DNA of 64,000 nucleotides from Winogradskyella aurantiaca. Lineage in GTDB: Bacteria > Bacteroidota > Bacteroidia > Flavobacteriales > Flavobacteriaceae. The number at the start of each line of letters is the position of its first letter. Position 1 is the first letter of the stretch. Position numbers and translations under genes: made by a program. Positions 10,665-19,264 of this stretch are shown here, piece by piece. The stretch lies in contig NZ_QKTV01000001.1 in assembly GCF_003362725.1 (NCBI RefSeq), positions 186,001 through 250,000 on the forward strand, given 5' to 3'. The notes below the pieces were generated by a model. It saw only the letters and a program-made list of their open reading frames with translations, did not search any database and was not told the DNA's origin.

Positions 10665-12263
10665 ATGAAGACTAATTTTAGAAAGCTTTTTGGGCTTGGC
10701 TTGCTTGGACTGATAATGTCCTGTGGAAGTAACACCATCATCTCAACTCCTGTTGAAAACATTGATTCCTCTCCTTTAAAAGTCCAAGAATTAACGGAAG
10801 ATGAAAAAAAGTCTTGGGGGCATCTGGATTTGGCTAAAGATACCATTCCGGGAATGAGTGTTGATAAAGCCTATTCAGAAATCATTAAAAACAGAAAAGG
10901 AGCGTCTGTTATTGTGGCGGTCATTGATTCAGGAATTGACATTGACCATGAAGACTTAGATGATGTTGTTTGGACCAATGAAGATGAGGTTCCAGGCAAT
11001 GGTGTTGATGATGATAATAACGGCTATATTGATGATGTACATGGTTGGAATTTTCTTGGTAAAGGGTATGACGAGCAGTTAGAGTATGTTAGGTTGTTAT
11101 CTCAAAAACTAACTCAGGATGCCAGATATGAAGAAGCGCAAAAACTGCGCGAATCTGAATACCAGAAATATGCCTCCTACAAAATTCAGTATAATCAAAT
11201 AAACCAGCAGTTGCTCAATGCTGATGAAGCCTTAAGAAATCATTTGGGCAAAGAAGATTACACTGAAGAGGATGTCAATAACATTAAGAGTGATGAGCCT
11301 CAAGTGAATCAGGCGGTTCAGTTTGCTCAATATTTATTTAGTAATGGTCTTAGCTCTATGTCTGAGGCAAAAACTGAATTAGGTAATGCCCTTCTCGATA
11401 TCAATGACCGCTTAAACTATAATCTCAACATTGACTTTAACGGTCGAACCACTGGTGACAACCCTAATGACCTTAATGACGTGGGTTATGGTGATGGTAA
11501 TGTATCGCCAGTAAGGAAGACTGAGGCTCATGGCACTCATGTTGCTGGTATTATTGCCGCTGAGCGAAATAATGGTGTTGGTATCAATGGTGTTGCAAAT
11601 AATGTACAAATCATGTCAATTCGTGTGGTGCCTAATGGAGATGAGTACGACAAAGATGTGGCTCTGGCTATAAGGTACGCTGTCGATAATGGGGCAAAAG
11701 TTATTAATGGTAGTTTTGGTAAATCCTTCTCTCCTCATAAGGAGTGGGTGTGGGATGCTATTAAGTACGCGGCTGATAATGATGTGGTCATTGTACATGC
11801 CGCTGGTAACGATAGTAATGATATAGATGTTGAGCCTAATTTTCCAACCGATAATAACAACGGACAAGAAGTGGCAGATAATTATATCTCCGTTGGCTCA
11901 TTAACTAATTCCTATGGAAGTAAAATGGTGTCTGAGTTTTCAAACTACGGCAAACAAAATGTAGATGTTTTTGCACCTGGATCTCAGGTATATTCTACTA
12001 CACCCGAGAATGAATACATGTTTAAAGGTGGGACCTCAATGGCCGCACCAGCAGTGGCTGGAGTTGCTGCATTAATAAGGTCCTATTATCCAAAACTCAA
12101 AGCCAACCAGGTTAAGCAGGCGATCTTAGAATCTGGGCTTGCCCTAGATACCCAAGTCATTGTTGGGGGTGAGGCTACAGACATAAGAGCTTTTAACACC
12201 CTTTCCAAAACAGGAAAAATCGTCAATGCATTTAATGCCTTAATTGTTGCTTCTAAATTATAA
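10665..12263 (+). CDS. Subtilisin-like (S8) serine peptidase, lipoprotein
   Basis: 532 residues. The N-terminus has a lipobox (LIMSC, Cys20), so it is probably membrane anchored on the outside of the inner membrane or in the outer membrane. The catalytic triad is intact: Asp88 (VAVIDSGIDIDH), His289 (EAHGTHVAGI) and Ser458 (GGTSMAAPAVAG), with the oxyanion Asn382 in HAAGND. Between Asp and His lies an insertion of about 170 residues. It starts with a Ca-binding-like acidic stretch (GVDDDNNGYIDDVHGWNF) and continues as a charged, helical segment. No C-terminal sorting domain is seen. The M1 peptidase follows after five bases, so the two peptidases are probably co-transcribed. Confidence 0.93.
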   Translation: MKTNFRKLFGLGLLGLIMSCGSNTIISTPVENIDSSPLKVQELTEDEKKSWGHLDLAKDTIPGMSVDKAYSEIIKNRKGASVIVAVIDSGIDIDHEDLDDVVWTNEDEVPGNGVDDDNNGYIDDVHGWNFLGKGYDEQLEYVRLLSQKLTQDARYEEAQKLRESEYQKYASYKIQYNQINQQLLNADEALRNHLGKEDYTEEDVNNIKSDEPQVNQAVQFAQYLFSNGLSSMSEAKTELGNALLDINDRLNYNLNIDFNGRTTGDNPNDLNDVGYGDGNVSPVRKTEAHGTHVAGIIAAERNNGVGINGVANNVQIMSIRVVPNGDEYDKDVALAIRYAVDNGAKVINGSFGKSFSPHKEWVWDAIKYAADNDVVIVHAAGNDSNDIDVEPNFPTDNNNGQEVADNYISVGSLTNSYGSKMVSEFSNYGKQNVDVFAPGSQVYSTTPENEYMFKGGTSMAAPAVAGVAALIRSYYPKLKANQVKQAILESGLALDTQVIVGGEATDIRAFNTLSKTGKIVNAFNALIVASKL

Positions 12264-12268
12264 TTCCA

Positions 12269-14041
12269 ATGAAAATCAAAATATTAATTCCTATTCTGGC
12301 AATTGGACTACTGTCATTTAGTCAAAACTCCTTAACTAAACAACCATATCCTGGCTACTGGCAACAACACGTTGATTATAAAATGGAAATTGATATGGAT
12401 GTAGAATCCTATCAATACGATGGGAAACAAACCCTTACTTATACTAATAATTCGCCAGATGAATTAAACAAGGTGTTTTACCACCTTTACTTCAATGCCT
12501 TTCAACCAGGCAGTGAGATGGATGTTAGATCCCGAACAATTCAAGATCCGGATCCAAGAGTTAAAGACCGTATTAGCAAATTAAACCCTGATGAAATTGG
12601 GTTTATAAAAGTCAATTCTCTCAAGCAAAATGGTACTGATGTAACTTATGAGGTCGCTGGAACTGTTTTAGAGGTCTTATTAAACGAAGCTATAAAACCA
12701 GGAGAGAAAGCAGTTTTTGAAATGGATTTTAAAGGACAGGTCCCAACTCAAATTAGAAGATCAGGAAGAAACAATGCAGAAGGAGTAGCATTGTCCATGA
12801 CTCAATGGTATCCAAAATTAGCAGAGTACGATTTTGAAGGTTGGCATGCCGATCCATACATTGCTCGTGAGTTTCATGGTGTCTGGGGGGATTTTGACGT
12901 GAAGCTAACTATTGATAAAAATTATGTGGTTGGTGGTACTGGGTATTTGGAGAGCGAAACCAAGGTAAAAAAAGGTAAAAAGACACTTCATTTTGTGGCG
13001 CCTGCAGTTCATGATTTTACATGGGTGGCAGATCCAGAATTTAACCACGATGTTCTGGAAATGGAAAACGGACCCACTTTAAATTTCTATTACAAAAAAA
13101 CCATGGATGAGGAGTTTCTTAAAAACTGGAAAGACCTGCAACCAAAGACTGCTGCGCTCATGACATATTTTAGTGAGCATGTGGGGGCATACCCATACAA
13201 ACAATACTCTGTAATTCAAGGGGGAGATGGAGGAATGGAATACGCTATGTGTACCCTTATTACCGGTAAACGTAAATTCGGGAGTTTGGTAGGTGTCACA
13301 GCTCACGAGATGGCTCATACCTGGTTCCAATTTCTTTTAGCCACCAACGAAGCCCGTCATGAATGGATGGATGAGGGATTTACCAGCTATATCTCTGATT
13401 ATGCTATGAATGAAGTAATGCAAAGTGGTAAAGATAATCCTGTGGCTGGATCCTACAGAGGCTATACATACCTGGCTAATTCTGGTGTAGAACAGGCATT
13501 AACTACTCAGGCAGATCGTTATGCTTACAATCAGGCTTATGGAATTTCAGCTTACAGCAAAGGATCCGTATTCTTATCGCAATTAGGTTATGTGATTGGA
13601 AAAGAAAATCTTGATAAAACCATAAAGAAATACTTTGTCGACTTTTCATTTACACATCCAACACCAAATGATATTATTAGAACTGCCGAAAAGGTCTCTG
13701 GCCTTGAACTGGAATGGTACCTGATTGATTTTGCTCAAACAACCAATACCGTTGATTACGGTATTAAATCTATTGAAGGAAAGACAATTGTTCTAGAACG
13801 CATTGGGTTAATGCCAATGCCAATTGACTTACGTGTTACCTATGCTGACGGAAGTACAGAAGATTTGTATGTTCCCCTTCAAATGATGCGGGGTGAAAAA
13901 CCAACAACCGCTCGAGTTCTGGATGATTGGGCCTGGGCCTACCCCACTTATTCTGTGACTCTAGATAAAGAAGTAACTGGAGTGGAAATTGATCCGTCCA
14001 AATTCATGGCTGACATTAAGCCTGAGAACAATAAAAAGTAA
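12269..14041 (+). CDS. M1-family zinc metallopeptidase (aminopeptidase)
   Basis: 590 residues with an N-terminal signal (KILIPILAIGLLSFSQ). The gluzincin motif HEMAHTW and the downstream zinc ligand Glu in 'EWMDEGFTSYIS' are present, as is the exopeptidase-type 'GGMEYAMCTLITG' (GxMEN-like, with Asn replaced by Ala). It therefore belongs to the M1 aminopeptidase family, probably periplasmic or exported, and would trim peptides. The protein is shorter than E. coli PepN, as usual for Bacteroidota secreted M1 enzymes. It is the last gene of the 9795-14041 run and is followed by a strong terminator. Confidence 0.92.
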   Translation: MKIKILIPILAIGLLSFSQNSLTKQPYPGYWQQHVDYKMEIDMDVESYQYDGKQTLTYTNNSPDELNKVFYHLYFNAFQPGSEMDVRSRTIQDPDPRVKDRISKLNPDEIGFIKVNSLKQNGTDVTYEVAGTVLEVLLNEAIKPGEKAVFEMDFKGQVPTQIRRSGRNNAEGVALSMTQWYPKLAEYDFEGWHADPYIAREFHGVWGDFDVKLTIDKNYVVGGTGYLESETKVKKGKKTLHFVAPAVHDFTWVADPEFNHDVLEMENGPTLNFYYKKTMDEEFLKNWKDLQPKTAALMTYFSEHVGAYPYKQYSVIQGGDGGMEYAMCTLITGKRKFGSLVGVTAHEMAHTWFQFLLATNEARHEWMDEGFTSYISDYAMNEVMQSGKDNPVAGSYRGYTYLANSGVEQALTTQADRYAYNQAYGISAYSKGSVFLSQLGYVIGKENLDKTIKKYFVDFSFTHPTPNDIIRTAEKVSGLELEWYLIDFAQTTNTVDYGIKSIEGKTIVLERIGLMPMPIDLRVTYADGSTEDLYVPLQMMRGEKPTTARVLDDWAWAYPTYSVTLDKEVTGVEIDPSKFMADIKPENNKK

Positions 14042-14067
14042 AAAAGCGCCCATGAGGCGCTTTTTTT
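14042..14067. terminator. Bidirectional intrinsic terminator
   Basis: AAAAGCGCC-CATGA-GGCGCTTTT forms a perfect 9-bp stem with T and A runs on the two sides. It ends the M1 peptidase transcript on the plus strand and the convergent AstE-like transcript on the minus strand; its last bases overlap the stop region of that gene. Confidence 0.92.
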
Positions 14068-15274
14068 ATGCGTGAAACCACCCGGATTTTTCATAAAGAT
14101 ACTTTCGAGCAACACGTTCTCTGTTATACAATAAAAGATGTGTTTTGTCTTCCTGTTTATTTCTGTAGCCTAATAAATGAAAGATGGATTTCGCCATGAA
14201 TCGCGTCACTTTTAAGTTGGCTCTTAATATACCGCGTTTTCTATCGAACCATGAAATACCAGGTAACAGAGTTAATAATTGATCCGCCCTGATTTTACGC
14301 AAAAGAGCTGATAACTTTAAAAAGAACACAGGAATAGTCCTGATAATAAAAAAGCCATCTTCTCCCTGCTTTTGGTATAATGGCATAAACAAACGTGCAG
14401 TTAAAGGAGATTTTATTATGGTATCATTGGATAGGGCTAGTTCGTCTCCGAGTTTAATTTTTTGGAAACTCACAAAACCAGGGTTCATTTTAAACTCTTC
14501 AAAGGGCTTGATCTCGTATTTGTACATCACTTCAAAAACCTCTCTTAATCCTCTGGCTTGGTTTCTAAGCGTTCTGTAAAAGTTTGGATAACGAATGAAA
14601 TTCTCCATAGCAGACAAGCCCGCTATGACTATTGACAAGTATATAAAGGCCTCACAGTTAGTGACAGAATCCGCATCTGTGTGTTGTCCTGCTTCAAACC
14701 CAAGAGATACATAACCCTGTTTATTTAAGTAACTCAGAAGGGGTCCTTGAAGATACTCCTCAATCCCTAAAACAATTGGTACTGGAAAATGCATGGAGAA
14801 ATATCGGTTAATTAAAGCGTCATTAATAGTAATAAAAGGAAGCGTTGGGCTTGAAGTGGTGTGAAAATCAATAAAATAAACAGGATTATTGTTTGTTTTA
14901 AGAATTCCCTGAATAATATCAAATAATTCTACCTGTTCTTCTTCTTCCGCGGTTAACCTCTGTTTGGTCGGTAAGGCTTTAACCCGATCTTCTGTCCAAA
15001 TTCTATTCAGATCTTTTTCAATGAAGCGTTTATTGGTACTTAAAGCTTTGAGATTGCCATAGATGCCATAAATTTCACCCTTAATTACCTTTGGGTCTAA
15101 ATCAATCAAAACCTTTTCAAGTGCAGTTACCCCAGCTGGCTCGTTGCCATGAATACCCCCAAAAAAAACTACTGCAGGACCCTCCGAGACTCCTTTTACA
15201 TGGTGAATGATTCGGCTGGACTGTGTTTCCTTCTTGTTCAAAACAGCAACAGGTTGAGGCATGTTACAAATCAT
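14066..15274 (-). CDS. Succinylglutamate desuccinylase/aspartoacylase-family amidohydrolase
   Basis: 402 residues. Zinc ligands of the M14-like AstE/AspA family are visible: 'GGIHGNEPAG' (HxxE, about residue 40), 'FIDFHTTSS' (second His, about 150) and 'SLGFEAGQHTD' (catalytic Glu, about 195-200). 'DLNRIW' is the usual substrate-side motif. The C-terminal 200 residues are longer than in AstE. The family removes an acyl group from an amino acid amide such as N-succinylglutamate or N-acetylaspartate; no other arginine-succinyltransferase pathway gene is here. The frame starts inside the end of the GCS2-like gene (11-base overlap), so translation is probably coupled to it. Confidence 0.87.
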   Translation of the reverse strand: MICNMPQPVAVLNKKETQSSRIIHHVKGVSEGPAVVFFGGIHGNEPAGVTALEKVLIDLDPKVIKGEIYGIYGNLKALSTNKRFIEKDLNRIWTEDRVKALPTKQRLTAEEEEQVELFDIIQGILKTNNNPVYFIDFHTTSSPTLPFITINDALINRYFSMHFPVPIVLGIEEYLQGPLLSYLNKQGYVSLGFEAGQHTDADSVTNCEAFIYLSIVIAGLSAMENFIRYPNFYRTLRNQARGLREVFEVMYKYEIKPFEEFKMNPGFVSFQKIKLGDELALSNDTIIKSPLTARLFMPLYQKQGEDGFFIIRTIPVFFLKLSALLRKIRADQLLTLLPGISWFDRKRGILRANLKVTRFMAKSIFHLLGYRNKQEDKTHLLLYNRERVARKYLYEKSGWFHA

Positions 15275-17108
15275 TGGTGGTTAGAATTCCTAGTAATTCG
15301 CTCTTTCTGGTAACTGGAAGACAATGAATTCTATTATCTCGCATGAGCTGTGCAGCTTCTTCCAATGGTTTTTCCTGTGAAATAGTAATCAGATTTGTTG
15401 TCATAACCTTTTTTACTGGAATATTAAGTTGATCATTTCCTAACTTTATAAGGTCAGTCCAGGACAGAAGTCCACATAGGTCTTTTTGTTTGTTAATTAC
15501 TGGTAAATGATGAATATTTTTCCATTTCATCAGGTGATATACCAGTTCTAAACTATCTTCTTCATCAACCAAAAGAATCTTGGTTTTCATGTTGTGTTTT
15601 ACAATACGCATGTGATGTGGCTTTTTCTCTACTCCGGGGTCTAAAACATCCCAAAATGCCACTGATTTATTCTTTAATTGGTTCTTATAAATATGAGACG
15701 TGATGTTTTGTAAGGCTTCAAAATTGGTTTGTTCTTTTTGCAAGGATCGGTAACTGTTAACCATCCATTCAGCTCCATTTTTATTAGAAATCCGATCTTT
15801 AATAATACCTAGGTAATAATCGATATCCTTCGAAGATATATTGGCTCTTCTAAGAGCTTTCTCGGCCAATGGAATTAATTGCTCTAACAACAATTCAGCG
15901 GCGGGAATTCTTTTTCCAAACCATACAAATTGGGTTTCCATGCCATACCTCGCCGCCTTGTAAAAATTGGACTTCACATCCCTAAACAATAATTGGTCGG
16001 CGATGTTTTCGAAACCATCCTTTTGAGCCAACATTAAGCCCACCCAAAACATCATTGTGGCAATTTCATCTGCAAGGGTTGGTCCAGACGGAATGTAGCG
16101 GCACTCTATTCGTAAATGGGGTTTGTTGTTTCCCACGCCATAACATACTCTGTTCCATTTGTAAACAGTTCCATTATGTAAGGCTAGAGCACGTAATTTA
16201 GGTGTGATTCCTGTTTGGTATAGTTCCTCGCTATCTTCTAGCTCATTAGAGGACAATAAACTTCTAAATCGAGCAATATTGTCTTTAAAAATATCTGTAA
16301 CAGTTCCACGTTCCCAATCAAAACCAAAACTTACACGGGCTTCTTTTTCTTTATGTATAAATGAGTTTGCTCTGGTATCAATACTTTGTGTAAACAGTGC
16401 GATTCTTGTTTCTGCCCACAGTTCTCTTCCAAATAATAAAGGTGAATTAACACAAGTACTTAAAACTGGTCCCGCGATGGCCTGCGCCCAGTTATACTGG
16501 TCTATAAAATTATCAGGATTGATTTGCAGGTGTGTTTGAAAGCTTGTGTTACAAGCCTCTAACATCACACAATCATTAAGCAAATTAAGTTCATCTACCC
16601 CTTTTATATGTACATGAAAATCCTGCTGTCGGGTAGACTTCAAAGTATCATTTAACACATGATACCTAGCTTTGTTAGTCATATACTTTTCTGAAATATG
16701 CTTTAATCTTAAGGTTGGTAATATTCCTGTTAGAATAATTTTAGAATGGTGATCCTTAGCTTTTTCAATAGCGTATTCCAATTTTGATTTAATCTCATCA
16801 TGTAAGGCAGAAAAGCAATTCGCCTTCAGCACAAGTGGGTTGGAATTTAATTCCAGATTGTACCTGCCAATTTCCGTAGTAAAATCATCATCATTTATAT
16901 CATCAAGTACTAAAAGACTGTTATCAGCAGGAAAATAATTATCGGATACCAAACAAAACTCCTGCTCTGCTCCGATTCTTATTGGTTTTTTCTCAAAATC
17001 ATCATTTTCGAGCATGGTATCAAGAACCTTTAGGTCCTTAATTAAATGATGAATGTATAAAGCTTTATCTTTAGGGCGGTCTAATTTTTTAACATGAAGA
17101 TGTCCCAT
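15264..17108 (-). CDS. GCS2-type glutamate-cysteine-ligase-like enzyme with two CBS domains
   Basis: 614 residues. The N-terminal 400 or so residues carry the glutamate-cysteine ligase 2 fold: 'IRIGAEQEFCLVSDN' near residue 45, a 'FHVHIKGVDE' segment, and 'HLRIECRYIPSGPTLADE'. Such enzymes make an ATP-dependent amide bond on a glutamate-like carboxylate. From about 503 to the end there are two CBS repeats ('IHHLPVINKQKDLCGLLSW' and 'IHCLPVTRKSELLGILTTND'), a module that usually binds adenine nucleotides. CBS fusion is unusual for ordinary glutathione enzymes, and no glutathione synthetase is next to it. It is the first gene of a two-gene minus-strand unit with the amidohydrolase at 14066. Confidence 0.85.
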   Translation of the reverse strand: MGHLHVKKLDRPKDKALYIHHLIKDLKVLDTMLENDDFEKKPIRIGAEQEFCLVSDNYFPADNSLLVLDDINDDDFTTEIGRYNLELNSNPLVLKANCFSALHDEIKSKLEYAIEKAKDHHSKIILTGILPTLRLKHISEKYMTNKARYHVLNDTLKSTRQQDFHVHIKGVDELNLLNDCVMLEACNTSFQTHLQINPDNFIDQYNWAQAIAGPVLSTCVNSPLLFGRELWAETRIALFTQSIDTRANSFIHKEKEARVSFGFDWERGTVTDIFKDNIARFRSLLSSNELEDSEELYQTGITPKLRALALHNGTVYKWNRVCYGVGNNKPHLRIECRYIPSGPTLADEIATMMFWVGLMLAQKDGFENIADQLLFRDVKSNFYKAARYGMETQFVWFGKRIPAAELLLEQLIPLAEKALRRANISSKDIDYYLGIIKDRISNKNGAEWMVNSYRSLQKEQTNFEALQNITSHIYKNQLKNKSVAFWDVLDPGVEKKPHHMRIVKHNMKTKILLVDEEDSLELVYHLMKWKNIHHLPVINKQKDLCGLLSWTDLIKLGNDQLNIPVKKVMTTNLITISQEKPLEEAAQLMRDNRIHCLPVTRKSELLGILTTNDL

Positions 17109-17164
17109 GGCGCACCGGATTTAGTAAGTACCTTGTAAGGTAGTGCTAATCTGAGCGTTAAAAA

Positions 17165-17178
17165 ATGATAAATATCAT
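17165..17178. repeat. Short inverted repeat in a divergent promoter region
   Basis: ATGATA-AA-TATCAT, two perfect 6-bp arms with a 2-base centre. It lies between the divergent starts of the GCS2-like gene and rnpA, a position suitable for an operator. No regulator is encoded beside it, so this is only a candidate. Confidence 0.35.
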
Positions 17179-17207
17179 GGGCATGGTGTAGTGCAGAATT
17201 GCTATTA

Positions 17208-17591
17208 ATGAAACCCTTCTCTTTTTCCAGAAATGAAAAGCTTAAAAGTAAAGCACAGATTGATCGCCTCTTCGCTGAAGGAAGATCAATTACAGTCTAT
17301 CCTTTAAAATTAATATTCACAGAAGCCACTTTTGATGACAAAAGTACTATAAAGGCTGCTGTTTCTGTGAGTAAACGCCATCACAAGAAAGCCGTAACAC
17401 GTAATAAAATAAAACGACTACTTAGAGAGGCTTATCGATTAAACAAGCCTTCGGACTTTAACAAAACGGAAACAGGCTTCGCTTTAATGATTTTGTACCT
17501 TAGTAAAGACCAGCCATCTTATGAATTGATACATTCAAAAATGACAATGTTAATGGCTAAGTTTAAAGCCTCAATAGAAAACAAATCATGA
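17208..17591 (+). CDS. rnpA: Ribonuclease P protein component
   Basis: 127 residues from the ATG at 17208 (MKPFSFSRNEKLKSKAQIDR). An in-frame TTG nine bases upstream is less likely as start. The RnpA signature is intact: 'AAVSVSKRHHKKAVTRNKIK' and 'RLLREAYR' around residues 50-80, with the F..G near the N-terminus (LFAEGRSI). The protein binds the catalytic RNase P RNA and helps 5' processing of tRNA precursors. In many bacteria it follows rpmH near dnaA. Here rpmH is absent and the S41 peptidase follows with a 4-base ATGA overlap. Confidence 0.96.
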   Translation: MKPFSFSRNEKLKSKAQIDRLFAEGRSITVYPLKLIFTEATFDDKSTIKAAVSVSKRHHKKAVTRNKIKRLLREAYRLNKPSDFNKTETGFALMILYLSKDQPSYELIHSKMTMLMAKFKASIENKS

Positions 17592-19222
17592 AAAGAAAGC
17601 AGCAAATACTAATTGTTCTCTGTATAGCAGGAATTCTCACGTTTACTAGCGCAGCAAAATTTAATTCCAACTTCTTTGAAATCGCTAAGCAGATAGAAAT
17701 ATTCACCACACTTTTCAAAGAACTTAATATGAATTATGTGGATGATACCAATCCCGGAGAATTGATGGATGGTGCTATAAAAAGTATGCTGGACGATCTG
17801 GACCCTTACACTAAATTTTACAACGAGCAGGATGTTGAAGCTTCAAGAATTAACCAAGCCGGGGATTACACAGGTATTGGAGCCAAAATTCTAACTAAAA
17901 AAGATAAGCTGATTGTAATCGAACCTTATAAGAATTATGCAGCAGATAAAGCCGGACTAAAAGCCGGAGACCAAATAATTAAGGTGGATAATATTAGAGT
18001 GGCTGATTTTAAAGATGACGCCGCCAACTTACTTCAGGGATCTGCTGGAACTTCTGTTGAGATAACTTACCTGCGCAACGGTAAAGAGGAATCTGTGGAA
18101 ATTTCAAGAGAGGCTTTGGAAATCCATGCTGTACCTTATTACGGAATGGTTAATGACAATACTGGTTATATTGTCCTTAGAAAGTTTAATAGAAAAGCAT
18201 CTTCAGAAACCATTGAAGCGTTAGAAGCCTTAAAAGCTGAGGGGGCCACTAAGCTTATACTAGATCTTAGGGGTAATCCTGGGGGCTTATTAAATGAAGC
18301 TGTGAACGTAACCAATATCTTTATTCCAAAAGAACAATTGGTGGTAACCACGAAGTCTAAAGTAAAGAAGTATAACCGAACTTATTTAACCAAAAGAGAT
18401 GCCATTGATCTTGAGATTCCGTTAGTTGTTTTAATTGACGATAGATCTGCATCTGCTAGTGAGATTGTTTCCGGAGCCTTACAAGATATGGATAGAGCAG
18501 TGGTTATTGGGGCGCGTAGTTTTGGAAAAGGTCTGGTGCAACGACCAAAACCAGTAGCTTACGGTACTCAAATGAAAATTACTATATCCAGATATTACAC
18601 CCCTTCCGGACGCTGTATTCAAGCACTGGACTATTGGAATCGGGATGCCGAAGGAAAAGCTACACGCGTTAAGAAAGAAAATTACAATGCATTTAAAACT
18701 AGAAATGGAAGAACTGTTTATGATGGTGGTGGAGTGCAACCGGATATTGAGTTAGAACAGACGGGGCTCTCCCCTATTACAAAGGCTATTGTTAAGGAAC
18801 AGCTTGTTTTTGATTATGCAACCCAATATTACTACAAGAATCCAGAGGTTGATCTTGGTTCTTTTGCCTTAACAGATCGAGATTTTAAAGATTTCAAATC
18901 CTTGATTAAATCTTCAAACTTTGATTTTAATACGAAGACTGAAGATGCCTTGGCAATTCTTGTTGATACTGCAGAAGAGGAAGATATAAGTTCTGATATT
19001 TCAAATTCTATAAAAGCGCTGGAAAAAGAACTAGTTAACTACAAAGAAAAAGCCATCGATGAGAATAGAAATCAGCTAATCAGTTTGTTAACTGATGAAA
19101 TTATTAAACGTTATTATTATAGCGAAGGAGTCTATGATTATTATACTAAGAATAATGCAGAAGTTCTAAAAGCCGCCGATGTTCTTAAAAACACATCTGA
19201 ATACCAGAATATTTTGAGGTAA
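17588..19222 (+). CDS. S41-family C-terminal processing peptidase (CtpA/Prc-like)
   Basis: 544 residues. An N-terminal hydrophobic segment (ILIVLCIAGILTFTSAA) exports or anchors the enzyme. A PDZ domain lies at about 90-165 ('GIGAKI...VIEPYKNYAADKAGLKAGDQII'). The S41 core includes 'ILDLRGNPGGLLNEAV', the catalytic Ser in 'DDRSASASEIVSGALQD', and the general-base Lys a few turns later in 'ARSFGKGLVQ'. The C-terminal 130 residues are helical and charged. It would cleave C-terminal parts of periplasmic substrates. Its start overlaps the rnpA stop by four bases, so it is translationally coupled to rnpA. Confidence 0.94.
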   Translation: MKRKQQILIVLCIAGILTFTSAAKFNSNFFEIAKQIEIFTTLFKELNMNYVDDTNPGELMDGAIKSMLDDLDPYTKFYNEQDVEASRINQAGDYTGIGAKILTKKDKLIVIEPYKNYAADKAGLKAGDQIIKVDNIRVADFKDDAANLLQGSAGTSVEITYLRNGKEESVEISREALEIHAVPYYGMVNDNTGYIVLRKFNRKASSETIEALEALKAEGATKLILDLRGNPGGLLNEAVNVTNIFIPKEQLVVTTKSKVKKYNRTYLTKRDAIDLEIPLVVLIDDRSASASEIVSGALQDMDRAVVIGARSFGKGLVQRPKPVAYGTQMKITISRYYTPSGRCIQALDYWNRDAEGKATRVKKENYNAFKTRNGRTVYDGGGVQPDIELEQTGLSPITKAIVKEQLVFDYATQYYYKNPEVDLGSFALTDRDFKDFKSLIKSSNFDFNTKTEDALAILVDTAEEEDISSDISNSIKALEKELVNYKEKAIDENRNQLISLLTDEIIKRYYYSEGVYDYYTKNNAEVLKAADVLKNTSEYQNILR

Positions 19223-19244
19223 GTGTTAAATTTTTCTATATTTA
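19212..19244 (+). promoter_or_regulatory. Putative promoter of the OmpA-domain gene
   Basis: TTTTG at 19212-19216, a 20-base spacer, and TATATTTA at 19237-19244 (7 of 8 to TAnnTTTG). The start codon is 20 bases downstream. The upstream box overlaps the end of the S41 gene. Confidence 0.5.
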
Positions 19245-19264
19245 ACTCGATTGATTGATTAGCG

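Noticed and set aside
14066-15274. astE of the arginine succinyltransferase pathway
   Set aside because: Family motifs fit, but the protein is longer in the C-terminal part and no other ast genes are present; the partner is a GCS2-type ligase instead.
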